Position numbers and translations under genes: made by a program
Shown here: in pieces, positions 62,963-64,000 of the stretch
Layout of the letters: every line of letters begins with the position of its first letter
How positions within the stretch are numbered: the first letter of the stretch is position 1
The notes under the pieces: generated by a model
What the model was told of the DNA's origin: nothing
Database searches by the model: none
The model's input: the letters and a program-made list of their open reading frames with translations, nothing else
Assembly: GCF_029867415.1 (NCBI RefSeq)
Contig: NC_081185.1
Location: 114,311,466-114,375,465, forward strand
Reading direction: 5' to 3'
Length of the DNA: 64,000 bases
From: Vicia villosa
Lineage: Eukaryota > Streptophyta > Magnoliopsida > Fabales > Fabaceae

Positions 62963-63779
62963 AGTTTTTTTCTATGAACTTTAAACAACTAGCTTGATTT
63001 TAGGCCGCGAGTAGCTTTGAGCTTGAGTTGGATTGGATGGATCCCCATCTAAAGGCAAGTTGTTTTCTTGCAAATATATGTGGGCATTATTCTCTTGAAC
63101 ATACTACAAACTGCATACATTAACAAGCAGTGGTTATTGTCCATAACTATTACTAGTAGCAGTTTGAACTTCTTTTTTGCTGTTGCGGTTACAGATTTAA
63201 GAAATGAGTATGTTTTGGTTTTGGTCATATAACATGTAACATGCTTTTACAAATCAACTTTCTCCATTTGTGATCTATAAAAAAAGTCTAAAGTTTATTA
63301 GTTAAGCTCTAAGTTGCATATACAAATGTATTCGTCAAAACCATGATACACTAGTCCATAACATGGTACAACTGTTTCTCTGTCTCTCTCTTTGCTGCTT
63401 CATGCACTCCTTCTGTAGCGACATCGATTGCAGTCCCGTTAGCGACATCGATTGTGGTTGTCGCGTCATACTATAAACTTATCACAATTTTTTTCTTAAG
63501 ATAAATGTTTGTATGAACATTAACTTACATATATACATGTTATTTTGGCAGAGAAAAAGGCATAGAAAATCAAGTTATTGTGATAACAGAAACAACTTTA
63601 TATTCTTATTCATACTTGTGATAACAGCTACAATACAAGTAGTGGAAGCCAGGTTCTTTGATTCCAATGCAGCTGCTATCATAGTGATATTAATAACTTT
63701 TAATTAAAAAGTACTCTTTGTTATTGTAACTATTGTTCCTCGTGGAACAGCAGCTCTTGGGTTTGAACAACAGCTCCTT
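62963..63779. other. Interior of the long-TIR element, unassigned
   Basis: No second host exon recognised. A 14 bp direct repeat (agcgacatcgattg) occurs at about 63417 and 63440. Confidence 0.35.
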
Positions 63780-64000
63780 GTTATGGTGAAGGTGGTGGTG
63801 GTGGTGGTGTTGGTTATGGTGAAGGTGGTGGTGGTGGTGGTGAAAACTATTTTGTATTAGTGGTTAAATGTAATTCAATTAATTATTTATACAACCCTTT
63901 TGCCACATCATCCAAAGTCAAAGTCCAGTCAGCAAATGTGGTAAAAGGGTTTGGTAAATCCAGGTTTTGGGTTTTATAAGGGCGTTTCGTAAAAAAAAAA
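63780..64000 (-). repeat. Right terminal inverted repeat, truncated by the window
   Basis: Inverted copy of 62166-62385; includes the (ggt)n run and the poly-A that mirrors the poly-T at 62166-62175. Confidence 0.75.

Larger units (their letters stand above)
62112..64000. mobile_element. Long-TIR (Mutator-like) element carrying a PRA1 exon (Pack-MULE), right end off window
   Basis: Left arm 62112-62385 and right arm 63780-64000 are inverted copies, about 95% alike by eye (gccccttataaaacccaaaa, tttaccaaacccttttacca, catttgctgactgg, tttgactttggatgatgtgg, tataaataattaattgaatt). The right arm should continue about 55 bp past the window. Long, near-identical arms and a host-exon interior are typical of Pack-MULEs. 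The target duplication cannot be seen. The interior has no transposase. Confidence 0.75.

Overview
This is plant nuclear DNA, most likely from a papilionoid legume of the Fabeae/Trifolieae type. It is AT-rich, intron-bearing and crowded with nested transposons. The host gene content is a cluster of F-box/FBA (F-box associated domain) genes of the kind that is strongly expanded in Medicago, clover, pea and vetch. The species cannot be fixed from the window alone. I see no rRNA, true tRNA, CRISPR or bacterial feature. A run of 100 Ns at 4959-5058 is an assembly gap.

Layout. 0-6 kb: a decayed Ty1/copia gag piece whose N-terminal segment is amplified four times in tandem, then an F-box gene apparently split by a plant-mobile-domain (PMD) element and by the gap. 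6-15.6 kb: a degenerate Ty1/copia element on the minus strand. A 5'-truncated LINE sits in its 3' LTR, and a 3.9 kb solo LTR with perfect 5 bp target duplications sits in its gag. 16-25 kb: two L1-type LINE fragments, an F-box remnant, a Ty3/gypsy LTR and a PMD (MAIN-like) gene fragment. 26-30 kb: two apparently intact F-box genes, facing each other. 30.2-37.4 kb: a 7,244 bp CACTA element with matched termini and TAC target duplications, filled with exons of at least five unrelated host genes. 37.4-46.4 kb: a LINE tail, a foldback MITE, a copia remnant and a nearly complete two-ORF L1 element. 47-57 kb: three more F-box copies (one frameshifted, one intact, one with a damaged F-box), with LINE fragments and MITEs between them. 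57-64 kb: a satellite array of about 181 bp period, another MAIN-like fragment, a gypsy-type LTR start, and a long-TIR (Mutator-type) element carrying the first exon of a PRA1 gene. That element runs off the window.

How it fits together. The F-box proteins would be substrate receptors of SCF ubiquitin ligases: the F-box binds SKP1 and the FBA half recognises the target. Most coding copies share a splice donor directly after the stop codon and conserved 3' blocks, so they spread as whole segments. Only three copies (26029, 28312 and 53948) look fully coding.

The most interesting object is the CACTA element. On its minus strand it has, in order, the 5' end of an ERdj3B-type J-protein gene with its signal peptide, a receptor-kinase ectodomain, a MATE transporter exon, a small unassigned exon and five exons of an ACR9/10-type ACT-domain gene. 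Nearly all have intact splice sites, so one chimeric spliced RNA is conceivable. The PRA1-bearing element at the right edge is a second, independent case of host-exon capture. Identities come from recognising protein motifs by eye, without database searches.
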